From Parafannyhessea umbonata (lineage in GTDB: Bacteria > Actinomycetota > Coriobacteriia > Coriobacteriales > Atopobiaceae): a stretch of 64,000 nucleotides of DNA. Position 1 is the stretch's first letter; each line of letters opens with the position of its first letter. Position numbers and translations under genes: made by a program. The notes beneath the pieces were generated by a model, which saw only the letters and a list, made by a program, of their open reading frames with translations, was not told the DNA's origin and did no database searches. The stretch is from positions 2,170,001 to 2,234,000 of the forward strand of contig NZ_LT629759.1 in assembly GCF_900105025.1 (NCBI RefSeq), read 5' to 3'. This document shows positions 6,585 to 14,693 of the stretch, piece after piece.

Positions 6585-9500
6585 ATGCTTATAAACAGAG
6601 TCGCCCAGAAGCTGCTGGCCGCGCCGGAGCTTGCGCCCGTGCTGCACGAGCTGGACGCCGGCCACGACGCGACGCTTGGCGTGCCGCAGAGCGCGCGCTC
6701 GCTGCTGGTTGCGGCGCTGTGGGCGCGCGACCCCAGGCCGTGCCTGCTGGTGGTGTCTGGCGAGGAGGCCGCGGACCGCACGGCGCGCGCCCTGGCCGCG
6801 TGGCTGGGCATGGACGTGGTGTGCCGCTACCCGGACCGCCGCGACCTGCCGTGGGCGGACAAGCCGGCGGACGACGCCGTGGTGGGCGCCCGCTGCCGCG
6901 CCGTTGCGCGGCTTGCAGCGGGCGAGAAGTGCCTGGTGGTAGCCAGTGCGCGGGCGCTCTTGCGCCGCGTGCCGCCCGTGGGATCCGGCTACTTTGCATC
7001 GAGCACGTTTGCCGTGGGCGACGAGGTGGACTTTGCCGACGTGCCACGGCTGCTGGTGGGCATGGGCTACACGGACGCGGGCGACCTCTCGGACGTGACG
7101 GCGCCCGGCACGTTCTGCGTGCATGGCGACGCGGTGGACGTGTTTCCCGCGCAGGCAACCTCCCCGGTGCGGTTGGAGTTCTTTGGCGACGAGGTTGACC
7201 GCGTGCGCCGCATGGTGCCCTCGACCGGCCAGACCATAGGCGAGCTGGACTCCGTTACGGTGAGCCCATGCCGCGAGATCGCCCTCACGGACCAGACGGT
7301 GGCGCGTGCGTCGCGCGTGCTGTACAACCGCGCGCAGAACGACTCGCGTGTGGCCGCGGACCTGGAGATGCTGGAGGCCCGCGCCGCGGAGCCCACGCTC
7401 GACAGGTACCTGCCCGAGCTGTACGGGGGCAGCTCTTCTCCCATGGACCACATGAGCGCGGACGCGCTGGTGGTGCTCGCGGAGCCGCGCGCCCTGTTTG
7501 ACGACTGCATGCACGCGACGGACGACGTGGAATCCGCCGCGCGCAACGCCCACGCCAGCGTGCAGGGACTGTTTACGAACCCGCGCCAGATGGACTTTGG
7601 CAAGCAGCAGCGGCTGAGCTTCTCGTCCATGGCGCGGGTGGGCGGGCAGGCGGACGCGGAGCTGGACGTTCGCCAGCCGTCCATCGCCGGCAGCGACGCA
7701 AAGCTGCTTGGCCGCATGCGCCAGCTGGTGAACGACCGCGCGAGCATTTTGTTTGCCGTGCCGGACCGCGGTGCGCGCGAGGCGCTGGAGCTTACCTTTA
7801 CGGACGAGAAGATCCCGCTGGAGGAGTCGCTGGGGGCGGCGGCGCCCAACCGCGTGCCGGTGTGCGACCCCGCGGCCATGCGCGACGTGGAGCCGCTGCC
7901 ACGCGGCATCGTGACATTTGTGGACGCGCCGGTGCCGGCCGGCGTGGTGGTGCCCTCCGCCGGGCTGGCCGTGTTTAGCGTGGGCGACCTGACGGCCCGC
8001 ATGGCGCGCCACAAGCGCCGCGTGCGCAAGGTGGACCCCACGAGCGTGACGTTCCCGTTTAAGCCGGGTGACTACGTGGTGCACGCCACGCACGGCATCG
8101 CGCTGTTTAGCGCCATCGTGCGGCAGGAGGTGGCCGGGCGCGAGCGCGACTACTTTTTGCTGGAGTACGCCGGCAAGGACAAGCTGTTTGTGCCGCTGGA
8201 GCAGGTGGACCGCATCACGCGCTACGTGGGGCCGGACGGGTCGAGCCCGCGCCTGACGCGCCTGAACACGGCGGACTGGTCGCGCGCCACGGGCAAGGCC
8301 CGGCGCTCTGCCAAGAAGCTCGCGTTTGACCTGGTTGACCTGTACACCCGGCGCTCCACGGTGCAGGGGCACGCGTTTGCGCCGGACACGCCGGCGCAGG
8401 CGGACATGGAGGCGAGCTTTCCGTACGAGCTGACGCCGGACCAGTGCGCCGCGATAGAGGACATCAAGGCGGACATGGAATCGCCGAAGCCCATGGACCG
8501 GCTGCTCTGCGGCGACGTGGGCTTTGGCAAGACGGAGGTGGCGCTGCGCGCCGCCTTCAAGTGCTGCCAGGACGGCAGGCAGGTGATGGTGCTGTGCCCC
8601 ACCACGATCCTTGCACAGCAGCACTACGAGACGTTCTTCAAGCGCTTCTCGCCCTTTGACCTGGACGTGAGGGTGCTGAGCCGCTTTGTGACGCCCGCAC
8701 AGCAGCGCCAGGCGCTCGCCGGCTTTGCGGACGGCAAGGTGGACGTGCTCATTGGCACGCACCGCCTGCTGAGCGCGGACGTGAACCCGCACGACCTTGG
8801 CCTGGTGGTGATAGACGAGGAGCAGCGCTTTGGCGTGCAGCACAAGGAGCAGCTGAAGAACATGCGCGAGCAGGTGGACGTGCTGACGCTTTCTGCCACG
8901 CCCATCCCGCGCACCATGCAGATGGCCATGAGCGGCGTGCGCGACATGAGCCTGATCATGACGCCGCCGCCCGGGCGGCTTCCCGTGAAGGTGAAGGTGG
9001 GCGAGTGGGACCCGGACGTGGTCTCTGCCGCCATCCGCGCGGAGCTGGCGCGCGGCGGCCAGGTGTACTACGTGAGCAACCGCGTGACCACCATAGACGA
9101 CGCCGTGGACCGCGTGCGCGAGGCTGCGCCGGAGGCCCGCGTGGGCGTGGCGCACGGCAAGATGAGCGCGCAGCAGGTTGAGGACGTGATGCTGGAGTTT
9201 GACGAGCACGAGATTGACGTGCTGGTGGCCACGACCATCATCGAGAGCGGCATCGACAACTCGCACACGAACACGCTGATAATAGAGGACGCGCAGCGCC
9301 TGGGTCTGGCGCAGCTGTACCAGCTGAAGGGCCGCGTGGGACGCGGCAGGACGCAGGCGTACGCGTACTTCATGTTCCCGGGGGAGCTTCCGCTGACGCC
9401 GGAGGCGACGGACCGTCTGATGGCCATAAACGAGAACCAGGACCTGGGCAGCGGCATGCGCATTGCCATGCGCGACCTTGAGATTCGCGGTGCCGGCTCC

Positions 9501-10052
9501 CTGGTGGGCGCGGAGCAGCACGGCAACCTGAGCAGCGTGGGCTTTGACCTGTTTACGCAGATGCTGGGAGAGGCCGTGAGCGAGGCGAAGGGCGAGGCCA
9601 CGCCGGACGCGGCACCCGAGGTGAACATCAACCTGCCGGCCGACTTCTATCTTGCGGAGGAGTACCTGCCCGAGGTGGACAAGCGCGTGCTGGCGTACCG
9701 CCGCCTGGCGAGCGCGACGGAGCTCACGGATGTGGACCGCTTGCAGCAGGACCTGGAGAACAGCTATGGCGCCCTGCCGCTTGCTGGCCGCAACCTGCTG
9801 GACCGTGCGCGGATTCGCATACGCTGCCAGCGCCTGGGCGTGACCTCCGTCAGCCTGACGAGCGGCCGGATTGCGTACGTGGGCATACAGGTGCCGCGCG
9901 CCGTGGCGCTGAAGCTGAAGGAGCGCCGCGCGGTGATCTACCCCAAGACGCGCAAGATGAGCTACCCCTTCCACACCGGGCGCGAGGAGCTTTTGCCCGC
10001 CGCGTTGGGCGTGCTTGAGGAAGTTGGCGGCGATGACGAGGGCGAGGAGTAG
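6585..10052 (+). CDS. mfd: Transcription-repair coupling factor Mfd
   Basis: A 1155-residue SF2 translocase that removes RNA polymerase stalled at DNA damage and recruits UvrA. The N-terminal UvrB-like modules cover about 1-400. The CarD-like RNA polymerase interaction domain follows (PGDYVVHATHGIALFSAIVR). Motor motifs are intact: Walker A GDVGFGKTEV from residue 643, DEEQ at 744-747, SATPIPRTMQMA, and GRVGRG in motif VI. A TRCF C-terminal domain closes the protein. Length is normal. ATG 6585 follows AAAGAGG. mazG starts 3 bp after the stop, so the two are cotranscribed. Confidence 0.97.
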   Translation: MLINRVAQKLLAAPELAPVLHELDAGHDATLGVPQSARSLLVAALWARDPRPCLLVVSGEEAADRTARALAAWLGMDVVCRYPDRRDLPWADKPADDAVVGARCRAVARLAAGEKCLVVASARALLRRVPPVGSGYFASSTFAVGDEVDFADVPRLLVGMGYTDAGDLSDVTAPGTFCVHGDAVDVFPAQATSPVRLEFFGDEVDRVRRMVPSTGQTIGELDSVTVSPCREIALTDQTVARASRVLYNRAQNDSRVAADLEMLEARAAEPTLDRYLPELYGGSSSPMDHMSADALVVLAEPRALFDDCMHATDDVESAARNAHASVQGLFTNPRQMDFGKQQRLSFSSMARVGGQADAELDVRQPSIAGSDAKLLGRMRQLVNDRASILFAVPDRGAREALELTFTDEKIPLEESLGAAAPNRVPVCDPAAMRDVEPLPRGIVTFVDAPVPAGVVVPSAGLAVFSVGDLTARMARHKRRVRKVDPTSVTFPFKPGDYVVHATHGIALFSAIVRQEVAGRERDYFLLEYAGKDKLFVPLEQVDRITRYVGPDGSSPRLTRLNTADWSRATGKARRSAKKLAFDLVDLYTRRSTVQGHAFAPDTPAQADMEASFPYELTPDQCAAIEDIKADMESPKPMDRLLCGDVGFGKTEVALRAAFKCCQDGRQVMVLCPTTILAQQHYETFFKRFSPFDLDVRVLSRFVTPAQQRQALAGFADGKVDVLIGTHRLLSADVNPHDLGLVVIDEEQRFGVQHKEQLKNMREQVDVLTLSATPIPRTMQMAMSGVRDMSLIMTPPPGRLPVKVKVGEWDPDVVSAAIRAELARGGQVYYVSNRVTTIDDAVDRVREAAPEARVGVAHGKMSAQQVEDVMLEFDEHEIDVLVATTIIESGIDNSHTNTLIIEDAQRLGLAQLYQLKGRVGRGRTQAYAYFMFPGELPLTPEATDRLMAINENQDLGSGMRIAMRDLEIRGAGSLVGAEQHGNLSSVGFDLFTQMLGEAVSEAKGEATPDAAPEVNINLPADFYLAEEYLPEVDKRVLAYRRLASATELTDVDRLQQDLENSYGALPLAGRNLLDRARIRIRCQRLGVTSVSLTSGRIAYVGIQVPRAVALKLKERRAVIYPKTRKMSYPFHTGREELLPAALGVLEEVGGDDEGEE

Positions 10053-10055
10053 GCC

Positions 10056-11030
10056 ATGGAGAAAGGCGAGGCGCGGGGCAAGGACGACGTGGCTGGCGCG
10101 GGCGACGAGGTGTGGGGCGCGGCGGCTGCCGGCGCGGGTGTGGCTGCGGGCGAGTGCGACGCGGCGGCGCGGGCGGACGAGCAGAGCCGCGCGCGGGCGG
10201 ATGCGCCGGGGACGCACCCGGAGTTTGACCGGCTGGTGCGTACGGTGTGGCGCCTGCGCCAGCCGGACGGCTGCCCGTGGGACCGCGCGCAGACGCACGA
10301 GTCGCTGCGCCGCGACATGGTAGAGGAGGCGTACGAGGCCGCGGACGCCGCGCTGGAGGGCGGCGCGCACCTGGCGGAGGAGCTGGGCGACGTGCTGATG
10401 CAGGTGCTGTTGAACGCGCAGGTGGCGGCAGACGCCGGCGAATTCACGATCGACGACGTGTGTCGGCAGATAAACGCGAAGCTCGTGCGGCGCCACCCGC
10501 ACGTGTTTGGCGACGCAGTGGCCGCGGACGCCGGCGCGGTGGGTGCGATATGGGACGACGTGAAGCGCCGCGAGCGGGAGGGGCGCTCTGACGCGGACGC
10601 GCCCGAGGGGCTGCTGGACTCCGTGCCGCGGTCGCTGCCCGCTCTGCTGCAGTGCCAGAAGATATCCACGCGCGCGGCTCGCGCCGGCTTCGAGTGGGCG
10701 AGCGTGGACGACGTGTGGGACCAGGTGGCCTCCGAGCGGCGGGAGTTTGAGGACGAGGAGCGCGGGAGCGAGGAGGCGGCCGAGGAGTTTGGCGACGTGC
10801 TCTTCTCGCTTGTGAACGTAGCCCGCTGGGAGGGCATCGACGCGGAGGCGGCTCTGGACGCAAGCAACCGCAAGTTTAGGCGGCGGTGGTCCGCGATGGA
10901 GCGGATGGCGCGCGAGGAGGGCCTGGAGCTGGACGGCCTGGGCGCCGAGCGGCTGAACGAGCTGTGGCGTCGCGCGAAGTTGGAGGAGCGGGCGGGCGAC
11001 GGCGAGTCCGGCTCGGGTAGGGCCGAGTGA
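10056..11030 (+). CDS. mazG: Nucleoside triphosphate pyrophosphohydrolase MazG
   Basis: A 324-residue all-alpha NTP pyrophosphatase that hydrolyses NTPs to NMP and PPi. The first MazG domain shows the family pattern: DGCPWDRAQTHESLRRDMVE, with EE..E metal-binding residues and EELGDVLMQV. A second, more divergent repeat follows (EEAAEEFGDVLFSLVNVARW). The first 50 residues are an Ala/Gly/Asp-rich tail not typical of the family; a shorter start is possible but none has a better RBS than GAGGAG before 10056. Directly downstream of mfd. Confidence 0.93.
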   Translation: MEKGEARGKDDVAGAGDEVWGAAAAGAGVAAGECDAAARADEQSRARADAPGTHPEFDRLVRTVWRLRQPDGCPWDRAQTHESLRRDMVEEAYEAADAALEGGAHLAEELGDVLMQVLLNAQVAADAGEFTIDDVCRQINAKLVRRHPHVFGDAVAADAGAVGAIWDDVKRREREGRSDADAPEGLLDSVPRSLPALLQCQKISTRAARAGFEWASVDDVWDQVASERREFEDEERGSEEAAEEFGDVLFSLVNVARWEGIDAEAALDASNRKFRRRWSAMERMAREEGLELDGLGAERLNELWRRAKLEERAGDGESGSGRAE

Positions 11031-11126
11031 CGCGGGCGTGCGCCGGCGGCCTGGGCCGCGGGACGGCGTGCGCCGAGCCGTCTGCTGAGTTTGCGGGATT
11101 GTGAGGAGGGGTCGCGGCGGGCGCGG

Positions 11127-11148
11127 CCCCTCTGCTATAACTGAGGGG
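11127..11148 (+). promoter_or_regulatory. Possible promoter within an inverted repeat, upstream of ftsB
   Basis: CCCCTC (11127-11132) and GAGGGG (11143-11148) flank TGCTATAACT, which contains a -10-like TATAAC (11136-11141). This lies 50 bp before the ftsB ATG. It may instead be a weak terminator of the mfd-mazG transcript. Confidence 0.35.
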
Positions 11149-11197
11149 AGGCGCGCGAGCGCCGGCCGACCAACGAAGCTGAAACGAAGACGACGGC

Positions 11198-12343
11198 ATG
11201 AGCATGCAGAACCAGACCCCATTGGGCAACGTTGTTGCCCCGACCACACGTGGCGTCACCGGCCGAAGGAGACCCGTGCAGAAGGACGACGGCAACCCCA
11301 GCGGCGGCGAGCGCCGTCCCGAGAGCGGCGAGCTCTTGGCAGACAGCGGCAAGAAAGAGGCGCAGGCGCGAAGGCCGCGTCGCGGGACTCGCAGGACCGA
11401 CGGTCCGCTGGGCAAGCATGAGTCGAAGAACACGAAGAGGATGATTGCGGCGCAGGCGATCGACCCGGCGAAGGATATCGCCGCGTCGAGGGAACGCATG
11501 GCCCGGGAGGACGAGCGGGCGAAGCGCGCCGCGGACGCTCGGGTGGACGCGGGCGCTGGTGTGGCGGGCGCTGGTGCCGGTGCGGGCGCCGGTGCGGCGG
11601 GTGCCGGTGCGGGCGTCGGTGCGGACGCGAAGGCAGTGGTTGCCGTCGACCACGAGACGGCGCTCGCGAAGTCCGAGGCCGCATACGGCGTGCGCCAGAA
11701 CGCCGCGACCTACGATGACGTTCGCGAGGCAAAGGCGGCAAGGAGTGCGAAGCACGGCACTTCTCGCCAAGACGCGCGCAGGCGCGGGGGAGGCGCCCGT
11801 GCAGAGGGCGGCACCGAGCGCGCCGACGCCCGCGTGGCGCGGAACGGACGCGACGGCGAGGGGCGCGAGGAGCGGCCTTCCGCCGGCGAGCGCGTCGCGG
11901 CGGCCAGGGAGCGCGCGGCATCCGGCGCTCAGACGGCACGCGAGCGCGCGACGTCCGCGCGGGAGTGGGCGGCGGCGCACCGCCGGCTGTGGATCGTGCT
12001 TGCCGTGGTGGTTGCCGTGCTTGCCGCGGTGTACGGGCCGGCGCAGCGCTACTACGTCTCTGTGCGGACGACGCAGGACCTGCAGGTGAAGTACGCCGCG
12101 CTGAAGAGCCAGAACAAGGACCTTCAGAGCGACGTGGACACGCTGATGTCCAAGGAGGGCATCGAGGACCAGGCCCGGAAGAACGGCTACGTGTACCCCG
12201 GCGAAAAGGGCGTTGAGGTGAAGGGGCTGAAGGAGGACGGCAAGGACCCGTCGGCCGCCATCACGTACAAGGACGACCGCGCGTGGTACACGAAGGTTCT
12301 GGACGTGCTGTTTGGCTACGACAGGAAGACGGTGCTGAAATGA
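11198..12343 (+). CDS. FtsB/DivIC-like septum formation protein with long N-terminal extension
   Basis: A 381-residue divisome protein. The family core is at the C-terminus: one membrane segment (about 262-281, WIVLAVVVAVLAAVY), then a coiled coil (KYAALKSQNKDLQSDVDTLM) and the typical ending EDQARKNGYVYPGEKGV. FtsB/DivIC proteins are usually near 100-150 residues; here about 260 residues of Ala/Gly/Arg-rich, probably disordered sequence precede the membrane segment, including a Gly-Ala tract near 120-145. No strong RBS is seen at 11198, so the true start could lie further in. The stop overlaps the next ATG (ATGA). Confidence 0.8.
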   Translation: MSMQNQTPLGNVVAPTTRGVTGRRRPVQKDDGNPSGGERRPESGELLADSGKKEAQARRPRRGTRRTDGPLGKHESKNTKRMIAAQAIDPAKDIAASRERMAREDERAKRAADARVDAGAGVAGAGAGAGAGAAGAGAGVGADAKAVVAVDHETALAKSEAAYGVRQNAATYDDVREAKAARSAKHGTSRQDARRRGGGARAEGGTERADARVARNGRDGEGREERPSAGERVAAARERAASGAQTARERATSAREWAAAHRRLWIVLAVVVAVLAAVYGPAQRYYVSVRTTQDLQVKYAALKSQNKDLQSDVDTLMSKEGIEDQARKNGYVYPGEKGVEVKGLKEDGKDPSAAITYKDDRAWYTKVLDVLFGYDRKTVLK

Positions 12344-13329
12344 CGAGGGTCGCGTGCATCGACATCGGGACGGTGACGGCGAGGCTGGCCGTGGCGGACG
12401 TCGAGGGCGGCCGCGTGACGCGGATGCTGAAGCAGTCGACGATCTGCAACCTGGGCGAGGGCCTGACGCGGACCGGTCTGATTGCGGAGGCGGCCGCGGT
12501 GCGCGTGCTGGCATGCGTGGACTCGTACCTGGCGGCGGCCCGGCAGGCGCAGGCGCCGCGGATCTGCTGCACGCTGACCTCGGCCGCGCGCGACGCGGGG
12601 AACTCGGACGCGCTTCTGGCGGAGCTGGCGGCGCGCGGGCTGCATGCACAGGTGATTCCCGGCAAGGTCGAGGGATCGCTCACGTTTTTGGGCGTGGCGC
12701 AGGACTTTGCGGACCGCGAGATCCTGGTTGCCGACAACGGCGGCGGCTCGACCGAGATAGCCGTGGGCAGCATGGGCGCCGCGCGCGGGCTTGCGCTTGA
12801 CCGCGTACGGTCCGTGGACGTGGGGTGCCGGCGCATGACGGAGAAGTTCCTGAGTGCGGGCGACCCGCCGAGCGCGGACGACGTGGAGCGGGCCCGGCAG
12901 TGGGCGCGCGGCATGTTTGACGACGCGGTGGCCGCGGAGGGCGTGCGGGAGCTTGCTCCGGAGCTGATGGTGACGACGGGCGGCACGGTGACGAGCCTGG
13001 TTGCCGTGAAGCTGGGGCTGGAGCCGTACGACCCGCGCAGGGTTCACCTTGCCGAACTTGGCCGCGAGGACGTGGAGGATCTTCTCGCCCGGTTTGCCGG
13101 CGTGACGGAGGCGGAGCGCGCCGCGATGGCGGGGCTTCAGCCGAAGCGCGCGAGCGTGATTCTGGGCGGCACGATAGCGGTGGCCGCGCTGATGGAGTCG
13201 TGCGGGTTCGACCGGCTGACCGTGAGCGAGAGCGACTTGCTGTTTGGGCTTTCGATCTGCGCGGCCGCCGCGGCGGACGGCGGGGCGAGCCCGTTGGGCT
13301 GGGAGCCGGACCTGAGCGAGCTTCGGTAG
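12340..13329 (+). CDS. ppx: Exopolyphosphatase / GppA-family phosphatase
   Basis: A 329-residue ASKHA-fold enzyme of the Ppx/GppA family, which hydrolyses polyphosphate or pppGpp. Phosphate loops are visible: CIDIGTVTARLAV at the N-terminus, DNGGGSTEIAVG in the middle and TTGGTVTSL later. It has the short, roughly 330-residue architecture without the C-terminal HD domain. Translation probably couples to ftsB through the ATGA overlap. Which of the two substrates it prefers cannot be told from sequence. Confidence 0.88.
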   Translation: MTRVACIDIGTVTARLAVADVEGGRVTRMLKQSTICNLGEGLTRTGLIAEAAAVRVLACVDSYLAAARQAQAPRICCTLTSAARDAGNSDALLAELAARGLHAQVIPGKVEGSLTFLGVAQDFADREILVADNGGGSTEIAVGSMGAARGLALDRVRSVDVGCRRMTEKFLSAGDPPSADDVERARQWARGMFDDAVAAEGVRELAPELMVTTGGTVTSLVAVKLGLEPYDPRRVHLAELGREDVEDLLARFAGVTEAERAAMAGLQPKRASVILGGTIAVAALMESCGFDRLTVSESDLLFGLSICAAAAADGGASPLGWEPDLSELR

Positions 13330-13732
13330 GCGCGCGGCGGGGTCTAGGGCTTGCGAGCGCGCGCCTGAGGGTTTGGGCGCGCCGCCTGAGGCCGACTGGA
13401 AGCCTGACGGGGGGCGCGAACGTATAACACCTCAAAACAAGGTTTGCGTTCGCGCGACAAAACCGCAGGATTTTGAAATGTGTCGAAAAATTGTTCTACG
13501 TTCGCGCCCGGGGGCAAGCCTCAGGCGGCGGTCGCGGGGCGCCGCATAGGTGTGAAACGGCGGTCTAACGTAGAACTAAAATTTATAGTTCTACGCTAGG
13601 GCAGTGAAACCGCAGGATTGCCGGAGCCCGGAAATTATAGTTGTACGTTAGTGGCTGCGGTTGGCGGCTGCGGCGGGTCTTCGCGCGCGAGGGACGCGCG
13701 CGGCGGTGGGCTGTGGTAAGGTTTTTGGTCAC
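13330..13732. other. Intergenic region with AT-rich repeats
   Basis: No credible ORF. Within this GC-rich surround, 13411-13651 is a patch of short repeats (see the inverted repeat at 13565-13651). The decamer CCGCAGGATT occurs at 13463-13472 and 13610-13619. The tRNA-Leu promoter should lie near the end of the patch. Confidence 0.6.
13565..13651. repeat. Inverted and direct repeats of a 14-bp motif
   Basis: CTAACGTAGAACTA (13565-13578) and TAGTTCTACGCTAG (13586-13599) form an inverted repeat with one mismatch. A further direct copy, TAGTTGTACGTTAG, is at 13638-13651, and TTGTTCTACGTTCG at 13491-13504 is related. This could be an operator cluster or a small hairpin RNA; no adjacent gene obviously explains it. 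Confidence 0.6.
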
Positions 13733-13817
<85 letters not shown>

Positions 13818-13826
13818 GCACATGAG

Positions 13827-13865
13827 AGCGGCGGACGGGAGCGAGTGCTACCGTCCGCCGCTTTG
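13827..13865 (+). terminator. Terminator after tRNA-Leu
   Basis: Stem AGCGGCGGACGG (13827-13838) / CCGTCCGCCGCT (13851-13862) with a 12-nt loop, followed by TTTGCG. Confidence 0.8.
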
Positions 13866-13921
13866 CGTTGCGGGCTGCGTTGCGGGGTGAGGGGGCGCGG
13901 GCGGCGCCTGGCGGCGTGGCG

Positions 13922-14338
13922 CTACGCGAACATGCCGTATAGAAGGCCGACGAAGAAGCCGCCGTACTCGATCACGTAGAAGATGACCGTGAGGATGGCT
14001 ATGAGCGAGGCCGCGGCCTGCCCGCCTTGCTGGCGCGCGACGAGGGAGAGCACGATGTACAGCGCGTAGAGCGCCGCAATCGCGACGGCGAGGGCGCGGC
14101 GGGCGCGTGTGCGCTGCTCGGGCGTGCGGGGCGTGGCGTCATCCGGGCGGAGCTTGCGCATGAGGAAAAGTCCGAGCGAGAACAGCAGGATGGGCATGGC
14201 CACGAGGTCGAGGATCGTTGCGAACGCGAATACGTAGTGCGTCTGGGGGATGCCCTGCAGGAACGCGATGTAGATCACGGCGTACGCGGCAGCCGCTGCG
14301 ACGATTGCATAGGACGCGACCTTTTGCTTGGACGTCAT
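13922..14338 (-). CDS. Hypothetical four-helix membrane protein
   Basis: A 138-residue protein with about four hydrophobic segments: AAAAAYAVIYIAFLQGI, the FAFATILDLVAMPILLFSLG stretch, AIAALYALYIVLSLVA and the SLIAILTVIFYVIEYGGFF stretch. The charged loop between the second and third (RKLRPDDATPRTPEQRTRAR) should be cytoplasmic. ATG at 14338 follows AAAGGAGGG, which fixes the start; a longer frame exists without an RBS. It diverges from the GntR-transketolase gene, so the shared upstream region may serve both. No family recognised. Confidence 0.75.
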   Translation of the reverse strand: MTSKQKVASYAIVAAAAAYAVIYIAFLQGIPQTHYVFAFATILDLVAMPILLFSLGLFLMRKLRPDDATPRTPEQRTRARRALAVAIAALYALYIVLSLVARQQGGQAAASLIAILTVIFYVIEYGGFFVGLLYGMFA

Positions 14339-14693
14339 GGACCCTCCTTTGGTTGTTGCGAGTATGGGCGTTTTTGCTAGTACGAACGGCGTGTCTTGCA
14401 GCATGAATGGCGTATTGTCCGCGGCGCGACGGCGCTGCCGCCGAGTCGGCGGGCATGCTTGGAGTATACCCGTGGCAGCATGATGGAAATTTCAAAAAGG
14501 TATGCGCTCGCCGCGGACGCGAGCGTTAGGGCGGCGTAAAGTCATGCCTGTTCATAACATGTCCTGTACACAACTTGTCTGTATGCAAGTTGTTCAGTCG
14601 CGGGTCGCGCGTGGAAGGCGGCGCTGGGGCGCTTGATGGCGGTGCCGGCGGCGGCGTGCGACCATGTGCGACGGCATATGCAGAGGGGGCCTC
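14339..14693. other. Divergent promoter region
   Basis: Separates the membrane protein from the regulator-transketolase fusion. It contains the palindrome at 14570-14593; no gene is seen. Confidence 0.6.
14570..14593. promoter_or_regulatory. Candidate GntR/HutC operator
   Basis: Perfect inverted repeat ACAACTTG (14570-14577) / CAAGTTGT (14586-14593) around TCTGTATG. A related half-site pair, ATGTCCTGTA, lies just upstream at 14559-14568. GntR/HutC-family proteins bind short palindromes with GT-N-TA-N-AC cores; this is about 100 bp before the gene that encodes such a domain, so autoregulation is plausible. Confidence 0.55.

Noticed and set aside
6411-11249. A 1612-codon open frame on the minus strand opposite mfd and mazG
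   Set aside because: It is antisense to well-supported genes, is dominated by Arg, His, Ala, Val and Leu from GC-rich codon shadows, and has no recognisable domain or RBS.
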